64,000 nucleotides of DNA from Flagellimonas sp947499585 (lineage in GTDB: Bacteria; Bacteroidota; Bacteroidia; Flavobacteriales; Flavobacteriaceae). This document shows positions 33,351 to 43,115 of the stretch, one piece after another. Where the stretch lies: assembly GCF_044596045.1 (NCBI RefSeq), contig NZ_CP138995.1, positions 3,286,001 through 3,350,000 on the forward strand. Direction: 5' to 3'. Positions within the stretch are counted from its first letter, which is position 1; each line of letters starts with the position of its first letter. The notes beneath the pieces are model-generated. The model did not search any database, was not told the DNA's origin, and saw nothing but the letters and a program-made list of their open reading frames with translations. The translations under genes were made by a program, and so were the position numbers.

Positions 33351-34043
33351 ATGAGAAAATTAATTGCCGAATTTATCGGCACCCTTTGGCTTGTATTGGG
33401 AGGATGTGGAAGCGCAGTTCTTGCTGCCGCTTATCCTGAATTAGGAATTGGATTTACAGGAGTAGCCCTTGCTTTTGGACTAACCGTAGTTACAATGGCA
33501 TATGCAATTGGTCATATTTCTGGTTGTCATTTAAATCCTGCTGTATCCATTGGCTTGGCATTAGGAGGCAGATTTGACAAAAAGGACCTTCTCCCCTACA
33601 TCATTGCTCAAATATTAGGAGGCATTATGGGAGCAAGTATTCTTTATCTTATTGTAAGTGGCAAACCAGGTTTTGAAATTGGAGGATTTGCTGCTAACGG
33701 CTTTGGAGAACATTCTCCAGGTGGGTATAATATGATTTCTGCCTTTATCACCGAGGTTGTAATGACTTTCATGTTCTTGATAATCATTTTGGGAGCAACA
33801 CATTCAAAAGCTCCAAAAGGGATGGCAGGTCTAGCAATTGGTTTGGGATTGACACTTATTCATTTAATAAGTATTCCGGTGACCAATACTTCTGTTAACC
33901 CTGCCAGAAGCACAAGTCAAGCTTTGTTTGCAGAAGGTAACTGGGCAATTCCACAATTATGGTTATTCTGGTTAGCCCCTATTTTAGGAGCAATTATCGC
34001 AGGTGTCGTTTATAAATACTTATCGCCAGAACAAAACGACTAG
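33351..34043 (+). CDS. aqpZ: Aquaporin Z
   Basis: A 230-residue MIP-family channel with six spans and both NPA motifs: HLNPAVS (about 63-69) and SVNPARS (about 183-189), with the ar/R filter residues consistent with a water channel. Ends in a shared terminator with rimO. Confidence 0.94.
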   Translation: MRKLIAEFIGTLWLVLGGCGSAVLAAAYPELGIGFTGVALAFGLTVVTMAYAIGHISGCHLNPAVSIGLALGGRFDKKDLLPYIIAQILGGIMGASILYLIVSGKPGFEIGGFAANGFGEHSPGGYNMISAFITEVVMTFMFLIIILGATHSKAPKGMAGLAIGLGLTLIHLISIPVTNTSVNPARSTSQALFAEGNWAIPQLWLFWLAPILGAIIAGVVYKYLSPEQND

Positions 34044-34054
34044 AACTAAAGCTT

Positions 34055-34080
34055 AAATCCCAATCAAAGCATTGGGATTT
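34055..34080. terminator. Bidirectional terminator between aqpZ and rimO
   Basis: AAATCCCAAT / ATTGGGATTT hairpin with a CAAAGC loop between the convergent gene ends; it touches the rimO stop. Confidence 0.8.
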
Positions 34081-35383
34081 ATTTTACTGGTTTTCCGTAC
34101 AAATCAAAGTCTGAAGCTTCTGTAATTTCAACCATAACAAAATCTCCAGTTTTCACATAGTGTATTGTAGCATCTATCAGTACTTCATTATCCACATCTG
34201 GAGAATCAAATTCAGTACGACCCACAAAATGGTTTCCTTCTTTTCGGTCAATGATACATTTAAAAGTTTTCCCTATTCTTTCTTGGTTGAGCTCCCAAGA
34301 AATTTGTGACTGTACTTCCATAATTTCATTGGCGCGTTGCTGTTTTACCTCTTCAGGTACATCATCCACTAACGAATAGGCATGTGTGTTTTCTTCATGA
34401 CTATAGGTAAAGCAACCCAAACGTTCAAAACGCATTTCTGCTACCCAGTCCTTTAATGTTTGAAAATCTTCTTCCGTTTCACCGGGATACCCAACAATCA
34501 AGGTAGTTCTTATGGTCATTTCTGGAACAGCTGCCCTAAAATCCCTGAGCAATTGTGTTGTTTTCGCCTTGGTAGTACCTCGGCGCATACTTTTTAAAAT
34601 AGGGTCGGCAATGTGCTGCAATGGAATGTCAATATAGTTGCAGATTTTGGATTCTCTCTTCATCACATCCAAAACATCCATAGGAAAACCAGTAGGGAAA
34701 GCATAATGTAACCTAATCCATTCTATTCCTTCAACTTTTACCAATGCCTGAAGTAATTCCGCTAAATTTCTTTTTTTATATAGGTCAAGACCGTAATACG
34801 TTAAATCTTGAGCTATGAGGATAAGTTCCTTAACTCCTTTAGCTGCTAATTTTTCAGATTCCGAAACCAATTCTTCAATAGGTTTACTTCTGTGCTTTCC
34901 TCTCATTATTGGAATAGCGCAAAAAGAGCATGGCCTATCACAGCCTTCGGCTATTTTTAAATAGGCATAATTTTTTGGGGTTGTGGTCAAACGTTCCCCA
35001 ATTAACTCATGTTTATAATCAGCTCCCAAGGCTTTTAGCAAATTGGGTAGGTCGCTGGTTCCAAAATATTCATCCACATTTGGAATTTCCTTTTCCAAAT
35101 CGGGTTTGTAGCGTTCGCTTAAACATCCTGTCACAAAAACCTTATCAATATCCCCTGCTTCTTTCTTTTGAACGTATTCTAAAATCGTATTTACACTTTC
35201 CTCTTTGGCGTTGGCAATAAATCCGCAAGTGTTTATAACAACAACGTTCCCTTTCTCTTCATGAACCACCTCTTTGTTATTGGCACGCAACTGCCCCATC
35301 AATACCTCAGAATCGTAAACATTTTTGCTACACCCTAAGGTTACTACATTGATTTTGTTCTTTTTAAGCGATTTTGTCCGCAT
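34079..35383 (-). CDS. rimO: Ribosomal protein S12 methylthiotransferase RimO
   Basis: A 434-residue radical SAM methylthiotransferase from the ATG at 35383 (MRTKSLKKNKINVVTLGCSK). It adds a methylthio group to S12. UPF0004 domain Cys at 18, 53 and 87 hold the auxiliary cluster; radical SAM CxxxCxxC at 148, 152 and 155 (CDRPCSFC); C-terminal TRAM domain. An upstream ATG at 35416 adds 11 residues with no support. Confidence 0.95.
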   Translation of the reverse strand: MRTKSLKKNKINVVTLGCSKNVYDSEVLMGQLRANNKEVVHEEKGNVVVINTCGFIANAKEESVNTILEYVQKKEAGDIDKVFVTGCLSERYKPDLEKEIPNVDEYFGTSDLPNLLKALGADYKHELIGERLTTTPKNYAYLKIAEGCDRPCSFCAIPIMRGKHRSKPIEELVSESEKLAAKGVKELILIAQDLTYYGLDLYKKRNLAELLQALVKVEGIEWIRLHYAFPTGFPMDVLDVMKRESKICNYIDIPLQHIADPILKSMRRGTTKAKTTQLLRDFRAAVPEMTIRTTLIVGYPGETEEDFQTLKDWVAEMRFERLGCFTYSHEENTHAYSLVDDVPEEVKQQRANEIMEVQSQISWELNQERIGKTFKCIIDRKEGNHFVGRTEFDSPDVDNEVLIDATIHYVKTGDFVMVEITEASDFDLYGKPVK

Positions 35384-35507
35384 ACTTTTTATAAATGGAG
35401 TGCAAAAATACAACAAGACAGCGCATTACATCGATTTGCCTTAATATTTTTCCAGAACAAACGTTAAACCTTTATGGACCTTGATTGTCCAAGCCAAAAC
35501 CCAAATC

Positions 35508-36599
35508 ATGAAAAACCCATTTTTCATAGTGCTTTTTATTCCATTATTGTTTTGGAATTGTTCCGATTCTTCTGATACAGATGATGGAATCATTGATGAA
35601 CAGGAGACTGGCAACTTATATTTTCCACCTGCACAATCCGCAGAATGGGAAACTGTTTCTATCACGCAATTGGGCTGGAATGAATTTGCAGAACAAGATG
35701 TTTTTGATTTCTTGGAAGAGAAGGAGACCAAAGCTTTTATTATTTTGAAAGACGGCAAAATTGTAATCGAATGGTATTTTGGTGACCACACACAAAATAC
35801 AAGCTGGTATTGGGCATCAGCAGGAAAAACATTGACAGCTTTTACCGTTGGACTTGCCCAGGAAGAGGGTTTTTTAAGCATTAATGACAAAACCTCTGAT
35901 TATTTAGGCCAAGCATGGACGAGTCTGCCTTTGGAAAAAGAAAATCTTATTACTATTTGGCATCAATTGACTATGACCAGTGGTATGAACGATATACAAT
36001 TTGATTGTGTTACTCCAGATTGTTTAACCTATTTGGCAGATGCAGGTACGCGATGGGCCTACCACAATGGGCCTTACACACTATTGCAAAGTGTTGTTGC
36101 AAATGCTTCCGAAATGGAATGGGAGGGTTACTTCAACTCTAGATTAAGGGATAACATTGGAATGGATGGGTTTTGGTTCTCCACCAATGATTTAAACAAT
36201 GTATTCTTCAGTACAGCACGTAGTATGGCACGTTTTGGGCTCCTAAACTTAAACAATGGGTCTTGGGATGGCGAAACTATTCTCGGTGATTCAACATACA
36301 GAACTGCCATGAAAAATACCTCCCAGAACTTGAATAAATCCTATGGATATCTTTGGTGGCTGAATGGAAAACAAAGTTACAGAGCTCCTGCCTTTCAAAC
36401 AGAGTTTCAAGGCGAGTTAATTCCTAATGCTCCGAGTGACACCTATGCCGGCCTTGGAAAAAATGACCAAAAACTATATATAATCCCTAGCCAAGGGCTC
36501 GTTATTGTAAGAATGGGTGAAGATTCTGGTGAGGATTTGTTGGGTCCTTCAAGTTTTGATAATGAGCTCTGGGAAAAGTTGAATGCTTATATTAATTAG
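35508..36599 (+). CDS. Serine hydrolase, class C beta-lactamase/esterase family lipoprotein
   Basis: A 363-residue lipoprotein from the ATG at 35508 (signal MKNPFFIVLFIPLLFWNC). Class C motifs: S104-AGK107 in WYWASAGKTLT (SxxK) and Y185-H-N187 (YxN). The acidic linker SDSSDTDDGIIDEQE is usual for exported flavobacterial proteins. D-alanyl peptidase, esterase or lactamase cannot be separated. Convergent with the amidase gene, overlapping by 8 bp. Confidence 0.88.
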   Translation: MKNPFFIVLFIPLLFWNCSDSSDTDDGIIDEQETGNLYFPPAQSAEWETVSITQLGWNEFAEQDVFDFLEEKETKAFIILKDGKIVIEWYFGDHTQNTSWYWASAGKTLTAFTVGLAQEEGFLSINDKTSDYLGQAWTSLPLEKENLITIWHQLTMTSGMNDIQFDCVTPDCLTYLADAGTRWAYHNGPYTLLQSVVANASEMEWEGYFNSRLRDNIGMDGFWFSTNDLNNVFFSTARSMARFGLLNLNNGSWDGETILGDSTYRTAMKNTSQNLNKSYGYLWWLNGKQSYRAPAFQTEFQGELIPNAPSDTYAGLGKNDQKLYIIPSQGLVIVRMGEDSGEDLLGPSSFDNELWEKLNAYIN

Positions 36600-38325
36600 C
36601 GTAATCAACTGGAATTTTTCTCACCTTGGTGAAATTCTCAAAAGCTGCTCCTAAACTGTACAATTTGCCTTCTTGAAATTGTTTGCCAATAAAGGTTAAA
36701 CTAATGGGTTCCCCTGACTTCTTATACCCCATAGGAATTGTTAAAGCGGGATACTCGGCTGCAGCTGCAACACCTGCATCATAATTGTTGATGGATAGAA
36801 CAGCATCCAATTGATATTGGTTCATTGGGTCATTAAAATACTCACGCCCATTGGCTCTTAATTTTTGTTTGATTTGTTCAAGTGACTCTGCTGAGGTAGA
36901 ATCAGCTAAAATACCTTCAAAACGACCCTGCCCGTACGGAATCCTAATCAATGAATCTTGTAAATTAAATTGAACAACATCTTCAACATTTTTTACCTTA
37001 ACCGCGTTTGTATCTTTTACCTGCGAAGCTATATAGTTAGGTAAATCATTTTTCATGTCAATGTTCAAAATAGACAGAAAACCATTAAACTCTACTTCTG
37101 GAGGCTCAAATTCTATGATGATTGCACCTGCAGCTTTCATTTTTTCTAAAGTTGTCTTATAGATAGAATCACTTTCGATGTAATTTTTGAATGCGCCAAA
37201 ACGTTTTCCCTTAAGTGATGGACTTTCTACTGTATACCATTTTTCGTCCCAATCTGCCTGTACTGACTTCTCGTCTTCATTGTCAAAGCCACGCATGGCG
37301 TCTAATAGAATACCATTATCAATTACATTTTTGGTCATAGGGCCAGGAGTATCCAAAGTACTGGAAATAGGAACAATTCCTGTTCGGCTCAAAAGCCCAA
37401 TAGTCGGTTTCATCCCTACAACAGAATTTTGGCCGGATGGTGATAAAATAGAACCTGAGGTCTCTGTTCCTACGGCGGCAATTGCATAATTGGCAGCGAC
37501 CGAAGTTCCGCTCCCAGCACTGGATCCACCTGTGTCAAAAACCCGTCGACCATAAGGATTTAAGGTTTGTCCGCCAATGGCACTTTGCCCATTAGGACAG
37601 CCATCACAAATATAATTGGCCCATTCGCTTAAGTTTGCCTTTCCCAAAATTAATGCTCCCTTTTCTTTTAGACGTTCCACAATAAAAGCATCATCTGTTT
37701 GATTTTCCATTAACGCTATGGCTCCAGCAGTAGTCTTCATATTTTGTGCGCCAATATTATCTTTTAACAATATGGGCATACCATAAATGGGATGCTGTCC
37801 TCTGGAATCTGAATGCAATTTCCGTGCTTCTTCCAAGACATTGGGGTTTAACGCAATAACAGTATTTAGGGTTGTGCCGTTGTTCAATTCATACTTGTAA
37901 ATGCGGTGTAAGTAAAAGAGAACCAATTGCTCATAGGTTAATTTACCATCTGCTATTTGTTTTTGAATAGAGGGAATGTCCTGCTCTAAAATAAAGGGTT
38001 TTAGAGATTCATAAATGGTAACATTAAACTTTAAAACCTCATCATGAAGTGGCAAAAAAACCTCATTTTTATCTAATACCTTGGATTGTATAAACTTGTA
38101 TCGCAACCGCTCTACTGCATGGTCCATATTAGCGGCTACTTCTAAAGAATCATTATAGGGTTTCCAAAGCTGTTCTTCCTTTACTACTTCTCTAATCTTT
38201 TCCTTTTCAATGGTTACAGAAGAGCTCCGTTTTGGTTCATTTTCCCTTTCAAAAAATTGACAAGATTGAAATACTAAGAACAATACAGATAAACTCCAGT
38301 AAATTTGAATGGTTTTTTTTCTCAT
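36592..38325 (-). CDS. Amidase-signature lipoprotein
   Basis: A 577-residue exported amidase from the ATG at 38325 (signal MRKKTIQIYWSLSVLFLVFQSC). Catalytic Lys in MPILLKDNIG, cis-Ser in GGSSAGSGTS and nucleophile Ser in GTETSGSILSPS, the Ser-cisSer-Lys triad of the amidase signature family, GatA-like fold. An exported amidase of unknown substrate (peptidoglycan amide or small amide); not GatA, because of the signal peptide. The DUF2911 gene ends 6 bp inside its 5' flank. Confidence 0.9.
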   Translation of the reverse strand: MRKKTIQIYWSLSVLFLVFQSCQFFERENEPKRSSSVTIEKEKIREVVKEEQLWKPYNDSLEVAANMDHAVERLRYKFIQSKVLDKNEVFLPLHDEVLKFNVTIYESLKPFILEQDIPSIQKQIADGKLTYEQLVLFYLHRIYKYELNNGTTLNTVIALNPNVLEEARKLHSDSRGQHPIYGMPILLKDNIGAQNMKTTAGAIALMENQTDDAFIVERLKEKGALILGKANLSEWANYICDGCPNGQSAIGGQTLNPYGRRVFDTGGSSAGSGTSVAANYAIAAVGTETSGSILSPSGQNSVVGMKPTIGLLSRTGIVPISSTLDTPGPMTKNVIDNGILLDAMRGFDNEDEKSVQADWDEKWYTVESPSLKGKRFGAFKNYIESDSIYKTTLEKMKAAGAIIIEFEPPEVEFNGFLSILNIDMKNDLPNYIASQVKDTNAVKVKNVEDVVQFNLQDSLIRIPYGQGRFEGILADSTSAESLEQIKQKLRANGREYFNDPMNQYQLDAVLSINNYDAGVAAAAEYPALTIPMGYKKSGEPISLTFIGKQFQEGKLYSLGAAFENFTKVRKIPVDYAN

Positions 38326-38330
38326 TATCA

Positions 38331-39188
38331 CTACTTTTTCAGCAATTGATTCCACGCCTTAATGTTTTTCTCGTTCATACGGACAAACTCATCTTTTTCA
38401 AGTGACTTGGAAATTTCCAAAGACTTTTCAGCCGATTTAACTGCCGATACATAATCGCCAAGTGCAGCTTCTACCAAAGATTTTACCCGATGAAAATAAT
38501 AGGTATCTCCGCCCAATTCTAATGCTTTGTTTAGGTATTTCAAGGCAAGTTCATAATCCTTTTCTTGTTCCTGTAAATAGCGGGCAGCTTCGTAATATGT
38601 TTGGGCCTTAGGGTTTTCTGCAATTTGTTTTGCAATCTCAATCTCCATTTGGGCATGGGTATCCACAGTAAAAGGAATGACAATCTGTGTGTTCGCCCAA
38701 GTCAAAGTCATATTGGTTGAGTTATGGGTAATGGAATCAAAAGCAATTAAAAAGTTCTCTTGATGATGCAAGTTTTTTTGTGGTTTGACGTTTACACGAA
38801 ACAAATCTTCTTTTAGGTCATAATCCTTACGACCATCTCCCCAATGGGAAATATTCTTATGAAACACCATCTGCCATTCTGAAGCTTCTGGAAAAGCATA
38901 TAATGCATAAGTACCCTTGGGCAAAGTATTCCCCATTACGGTCATATCTGTATCTACCGTAATTTTTGTGGATTCGTTAGCTCCCACACGCCATATACGG
39001 CCATAAGGCACCAATCCACCAAAAATCTCTCTGCCATTGGTTGCAGGACGTGAATACTTCACTGAAATCTTAGAAAGTCCTACCTCCTGCTCCACTACTG
39101 CAAATGGACTTGCTTTTGGGTGATTGATTTGCGCATACCCATTAATACCAAAAACCAAAAGAAAAACAATTAAAATTCGTGAAGTCAT
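38331..39188 (-). CDS. DUF2911 protein with TPR-like C-terminus
   Basis: A 285-residue exported protein (signal MTSRILIVFLLVFGINGYAQ). The N-terminal half is DUF2911 (SPFAVVEQEVGLSKISVKYSRP, GREIFGGLVPYGRIWRVGANEST), the C-terminal part has tetratricopeptide-like repeats (AQTYYEAARYLQEQEKDYELALKYLNKALELGGDTYYF). Function unknown; proteins of this type are common in Bacteroidota envelopes. Two bp before the methyltransferase gene end. Confidence 0.85.
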   Translation of the reverse strand: MTSRILIVFLLVFGINGYAQINHPKASPFAVVEQEVGLSKISVKYSRPATNGREIFGGLVPYGRIWRVGANESTKITVDTDMTVMGNTLPKGTYALYAFPEASEWQMVFHKNISHWGDGRKDYDLKEDLFRVNVKPQKNLHHQENFLIAFDSITHNSTNMTLTWANTQIVIPFTVDTHAQMEIEIAKQIAENPKAQTYYEAARYLQEQEKDYELALKYLNKALELGGDTYYFHRVKSLVEAALGDYVSAVKSAEKSLEISKSLEKDEFVRMNEKNIKAWNQLLKK

Positions 39189-39189
39189 A

Positions 39190-39963
39190 TCAATTCTTTT
39201 TTGTTCCCAAAAGGTATAAAATAACTCCTGGTCCGGATTTTACTCTATCAATTTCCCAATTATAAGTTTCATTATTTTCCAAACTATTTACCAAGGATAT
39301 CATCTCTTTAACGGAATAGGTGCGTAATGAGGATACTACCCCATCCCATAGCACAAACAAAGGAACAATTGGAATTAAATAAGTGAAAATCAGTCTTCCA
39401 ATTTTGAAAGGTCTAATAAATGGTGCCGTAACCAAAACACTTATAGGAGAGAACAGCATCGCCAAAATACTGGGAACACTTCGCTCTTGCGCTTCAAAAA
39501 CACCAATAGCGCTATTGGAGTCCACAGCGTTTTGTAATATCTGCCTGGCATCATCCGGCTTAAAATGATGCAGCGATAAAAACTGCGTTCGCAATCCCTT
39601 TAAACTCTCAGGTACTTTTCTAGCATCAATGGATGTGGTAATGAACTCAATATTATCTGCTTGTTTTTTAGTGTATTCAAAAGCACTCAGATTCGGATAA
39701 TAATCAGTCAATACAATTTTTAAATCAGAGTGATTTTTCAACAATTCAGAGTTCAACCAAAGTAAACCTCCTCCTCCTCCAGAGCCTAAATCTATTATGG
39801 TATTGGAACCATCTGCTTTTAGACCTTTTTCAAGGATAGAAACTGCTGGCTTATAAAGTTTGGTTTTGTTAGATAGAAATTGCAAAAAATCGGTACCATA
39901 ATCTCTTAAAAACTTGGGGAACCATTTTTGGTCCTCAAATTCAAATAGGTGTATTCTTCCCAT
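39190..39963 (-). CDS. Class I SAM methyltransferase
   Basis: A 257-residue SAM-dependent methyltransferase: glycine-rich motif I IDLGSGGGGGLLWLNSELL (about 59-75), acidic residue in IVLTDYYPN (motif II), motif LSLHHFKPDDARQILQNA (post-I). Two hydrophobic stretches near 165-205 suggest membrane association. Substrate unknown. Likely operon with the DUF2911 gene. Confidence 0.82.
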   Translation of the reverse strand: MGRIHLFEFEDQKWFPKFLRDYGTDFLQFLSNKTKLYKPAVSILEKGLKADGSNTIIDLGSGGGGGLLWLNSELLKNHSDLKIVLTDYYPNLSAFEYTKKQADNIEFITTSIDARKVPESLKGLRTQFLSLHHFKPDDARQILQNAVDSNSAIGVFEAQERSVPSILAMLFSPISVLVTAPFIRPFKIGRLIFTYLIPIVPLFVLWDGVVSSLRTYSVKEMISLVNSLENNETYNWEIDRVKSGPGVILYLLGTKKN

Positions 39964-40112
39964 TTTTATATGTGCTTACATTCCAAATTTAGAGAATATT
40001 TGGTGATTTTCGGGATAGAATCATAATACTCAAAAAAGTTCTATTCAGAGCTAATTTTGAAACAGTACAAGGTTATTTCGCCCGACAGTGGTTTGCTTTA
40101 AAATACAATTTG

Positions 40113-41558
40113 TTATTCTTTACCGCTAATTCTATAATTAAAGTGCCATGGATGTTCCCACCATAAACCCCAATCATCTAAGTTTTGGTCAAAACTAACC
40201 CTTGACTGGCCACTATAACCCAGTCCATTGCATCCATCCGGCCCTTCGTTCATATCACCATATGAACCTGTTGTTATTCCAAGCTCACCCCCGTTGATTA
40301 GATACCAAGTGAATATGTACTTTTTTTCTGCTGCGAGAAAAATGTTCAAACTGGACAAATCAAAGTAAACCCAGCCCCCACGAAATGAACCAGGAACTAC
40401 AGTAGTAGTAGTGTGAACAATATTTCCATCCGAATCTCTAATGTTGAGATTTAGCTCAACAGTCTCTGTGTATTGTATACCGCTTTCACGAAACACAAAG
40501 CCATTTGAAAAAAGAACCCCAAAAGAGTCTGGGTGACTATCTGAATTTAAAGTCAGTACTTGCCCGGTTCCAACATTTCTGTCAAATGGCCCCTGCGGCA
40601 AATTGATATCGTCACGTGCATCGCCACCAAACCATTTCGATACATTAAAACTATCACAACGTATTTCAAAATTTTCGTCCATTACCTTAAAATTCACGTT
40701 ATAGTTTTTGGTGTCCCCATTTTCTGCAGTTACGGTAAAAACAACTTCTGAAGAGAAATCAGAAATTTGGTTGGGATCTGGCTCTATCGTGGCAAATTTA
40801 GATATGGCCACTTCATTTGTTAAATTTGCCAAATCGAGGAACGAAGGAAGTCTTTTAGATATGTTACCATTATCATCCACATTTGCTTCAATACCTTCAG
40901 AATCTAAAAAAATCTTAAAAGATACTATTTCATTTTCTGTACTTATTATTCGGGAGATATCTATCTGATATTCTCTTTCATCCCCATTTTCAGCAGTAAC
41001 TATAAAAGAAAACGCTTCAGATATTTCGGAAATCGAACTTGGGTCAGGATCTATTGACGCAAAATCAGAAGTTTTAATTTCCAGTCTAATTCCTTCCAAC
41101 TCCACATTGCTCGGAACCTCACCCACTATATTATCATCGCCAATTTCAGGTTCCAATGCAAAATCATCCTTAATCAATTTAAATGAGGTGATAAGATTCT
41201 CTATGCTTAATTCCCGCTTTATGTCAACGTTATATTCTCTTTTTGTTCCGTCTTCAGCAGTAATTGTTAAAATAAAAGCATCAGTAAGAGAATTAATTGT
41301 TCTAGGATCTGGGTTGATTTTAGCTCCTTCGGATACTTCTATATCCAAAGTTACTTCTGTTAATGCTATATTACTTGGAATTAGCCCAGTAATCGTATTT
41401 CCTTGAATATTGGCTTCAAAACTAGAACTAAATCGTTTTATTATGAAAGTGGTAATAAAATTGTCTGAACTCAATGGTACCTCAGGAGATTCAGAGCTGT
41501 CCGAACCACATGAATAAATCAATAATATTCCAAAAACAAGTGTAAGTATTCTTTTCAT
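40113..41558 (-). CDS. Repeat-containing exported lipoprotein (three DUF5018-like modules)
   Basis: A 481-residue lipoprotein (signal to C17, IYSC). Three tandem modules of about 85 residues (about 30-112, 113-198, 199-290) share the pattern [SF]-(I/L)TxFK, then GEVPSN or GLIPSN, then IDPDP.S.(I/F), then (F/L)TVTAENGDxxxYxVDI. These resemble DUF5018/PKD-like beta modules of Bacteroidota surface proteins. The C-terminal half lacks the repeat and holds a Cys-poor, Trp-rich region ending WWEHPWHFNYRISG. A surface protein of unknown ligand. Confidence 0.75.
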   Translation of the reverse strand: MKRILTLVFGILLIYSCGSDSSESPEVPLSSDNFITTFIIKRFSSSFEANIQGNTITGLIPSNIALTEVTLDIEVSEGAKINPDPRTINSLTDAFILTITAEDGTKREYNVDIKRELSIENLITSFKLIKDDFALEPEIGDDNIVGEVPSNVELEGIRLEIKTSDFASIDPDPSSISEISEAFSFIVTAENGDEREYQIDISRIISTENEIVSFKIFLDSEGIEANVDDNGNISKRLPSFLDLANLTNEVAISKFATIEPDPNQISDFSSEVVFTVTAENGDTKNYNVNFKVMDENFEIRCDSFNVSKWFGGDARDDINLPQGPFDRNVGTGQVLTLNSDSHPDSFGVLFSNGFVFRESGIQYTETVELNLNIRDSDGNIVHTTTTVVPGSFRGGWVYFDLSSLNIFLAAEKKYIFTWYLINGGELGITTGSYGDMNEGPDGCNGLGYSGQSRVSFDQNLDDWGLWWEHPWHFNYRISGKE

Positions 41559-41598
41559 TATAGTTTCTTAATTTTACTACAACAAAAAAAAGGAATTA

Positions 41599-42558
41599 TC
41601 AGCTAAGTTTAAAAAAAGAATCGACAAATTCATACTTATTAAAGACCTGCAGATCTTCAATACCTTCTCCAACGCCAATATACTTTACTGGTATTTGAAA
41701 TTGGTCAGAGATACCAATGACCACTCCGCCCTTTGCGGTGCCATCTAATTTGGTAACTGCTAAACTACTTACTTCTGTGGCTTTGGTAAATTGTTTTGCT
41801 TGTTCAAAAGCGTTTTGCCCTGTAGAACCATCTAGTACCAACAACACTTCATGTGGAGCATCTGCAACTACTTTTTGCATTACCCTTTTCACTTTGGAAA
41901 GTTCATTCATCAGATTGACCTTGTTATGCAATCTACCTGCTGTATCAATCAAAACTATATCGGCATTATCAGCTACTGCGGAATTCAACGTATCAAAAGC
42001 TACAGATGCAGGGTCGCTTCCCATTTTTTGTTTAATAATTGGCACGTCCACGCGTTTTGCCCAAACCTCCAATTGATCTATTGCGGCTGCCCTAAAGGTA
42101 TCTCCTGCTCCTAACACTACTTTTAAGCCTTGATTCTTAAATTGATGGGCCAGTTTGCCGATTGTAGTTGTTTTTCCCACGCCATTTACTCCCACTACCA
42201 TAATCACGTAGGGTTTTTTATCTGAAGGTATTACAAACTCGGTATCCTCTCCAACATGGGTTTCTGAAAGAAGGCCTGCAATTTCTTCACGAAGAATGGT
42301 ATTGAGTTCATCAGCACCCATATATTTGTCTCGAGAAACCCTTTCTTCAATACGGTCAATAATCTTTAAAGTCGTATCAACACCAACATCTGAAGAGACC
42401 AAAATCTCCTCTAGATTATCCAACACCTCATCATCAACCTTGGATTTACCGGCTACAGCCTTGCTCAACTTACCAAAAAAACTGCTTTTTGATTTTTCGA
42501 GGCCCTTATCCAGAGTCTCTTTTTTATCAGAAGAAAAAATCTTTTTAAATAGGCTCAT
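41599..42558 (-). CDS. ftsY: Signal recognition particle receptor FtsY
   Basis: A 319-residue SRP-receptor GTPase: N-domain (about 25-95), G-domain with GVNGVGKTTTIGKLA, GDTFRAAAIDQL, VLIDTAGRLH, TKLDGTAKGG. Short acidic/charged N-terminus typical of Bacteroidota. It targets membrane proteins to SecYEG. Followed downstream by the ribosomal protein block on the same strand. Confidence 0.96.
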   Translation of the reverse strand: MSLFKKIFSSDKKETLDKGLEKSKSSFFGKLSKAVAGKSKVDDEVLDNLEEILVSSDVGVDTTLKIIDRIEERVSRDKYMGADELNTILREEIAGLLSETHVGEDTEFVIPSDKKPYVIMVVGVNGVGKTTTIGKLAHQFKNQGLKVVLGAGDTFRAAAIDQLEVWAKRVDVPIIKQKMGSDPASVAFDTLNSAVADNADIVLIDTAGRLHNKVNLMNELSKVKRVMQKVVADAPHEVLLVLDGSTGQNAFEQAKQFTKATEVSSLAVTKLDGTAKGGVVIGISDQFQIPVKYIGVGEGIEDLQVFNKYEFVDSFFKLS

Positions 42559-42619
42559 ATGCGTTCGTCATCAATCTTCAAAGATAGGAAAGTAAGGGGA
42601 GTTTTGTTAAAGTTAGATT

Positions 42620-42685
42620 ATCATTTCGAGTAAATACAGAAATCTGACTACACATTTCCATGTAGCTTTGCTATTTTGAAATGAC
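42620..42685. repeat. Degenerate interspersed palindromic repeat
   Basis: Ends TCATTTCGAG and TTTTGAAATGAC form an inverted repeat around AT-rich sequence, similar to the TCATTTCGA...TCGAAATGA elements dispersed in many flavobacterial genomes. Only this copy was recognised in the window; identification is tentative. Confidence 0.35.
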
Positions 42686-42700
42686 AAATAGGGATATAAA

Positions 42701-42724
42701 AAAAGCCGCTATTTAGCGGCTTTC
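42701..42724 (-). terminator. Terminator of the rpmB-rpmG-DUF4295 operon
   Basis: AAAGCCGCT / AGCGGCTTT hairpin with ATTT loop, followed in minus-strand direction by a U run. Confidence 0.85.
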
Positions 42725-42744
42725 AATTTTATACTAAGGATTGA

Positions 42745-42897
42745 TTATTTCTTATTCAACCAATCATTTACCAATTCTGGTGACATTACTGACTCAACAA
42801 AAGTATAAGCACCAGTTTTTGGTGACCTTACCATTTTGATGGCCTTTGTCAATCTCTTTGAACTACCCTGTAGTGTTGCTACCGTCTTCTTTGCCAT
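42745..42897 (-). CDS. DUF4295 small basic protein
   Basis: A 50-residue protein, read on the minus strand as MAKKTVATLQGSSKRLTKAI, then KMVRSPKTGAYTFVESV, ending in NDWLNKK and TAA. This small basic protein, found in Bacteroidota just after rpmB-rpmG, is annotated DUF4295; it is thought to be ribosome-associated. Too short to appear in usual gene lists. Followed by the operon terminator. Confidence 0.9.
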   Translation of the reverse strand: MAKKTVATLQGSSKRLTKAIKMVRSPKTGAYTFVESVMSPELVNDWLNKK

Positions 42898-42905
42898 GAC
42901 CTAAC

Positions 42906-43088
42906 TTATTTAATTTCTTTATGAACAGTCATACGCTTAAGAATAGGATTGAATTTCTTAATCTCCATTCTATCTGGCGTGTTCTTTTTATTCTTAGTTG
43001 TAATGTACCTTGAAGTACCTGGCATACCAGACTCCTTGTGCTCTGTACACTCTAAAATAACTTGAATTCTATTTCCTTTCTTTGCCAT
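42906..43088 (-). CDS. rpmG: Large ribosomal subunit protein bL33
   Basis: 60 residues, MAKKGNRIQVILECTEHKES..., RYITTKNKKNTPDRMEIKKFNPILKR: the bL33 signature. The zinc Cys pairs are mostly absent (one Cys remains), the Cys-minus form. Part of rpmB-rpmG-DUF4295. Confidence 0.96.
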   Translation of the reverse strand: MAKKGNRIQVILECTEHKESGMPGTSRYITTKNKKNTPDRMEIKKFNPILKRMTVHKEIK

Positions 43089-43115
43089 TGTATCGTACTT
43101 AAAATCTTATGCTAC

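Noticed and set aside
42620..42685. Insertion sequence or CRISPR
   Set aside because: Only one degenerate copy with short inverted ends and no spacer pattern or transposase.
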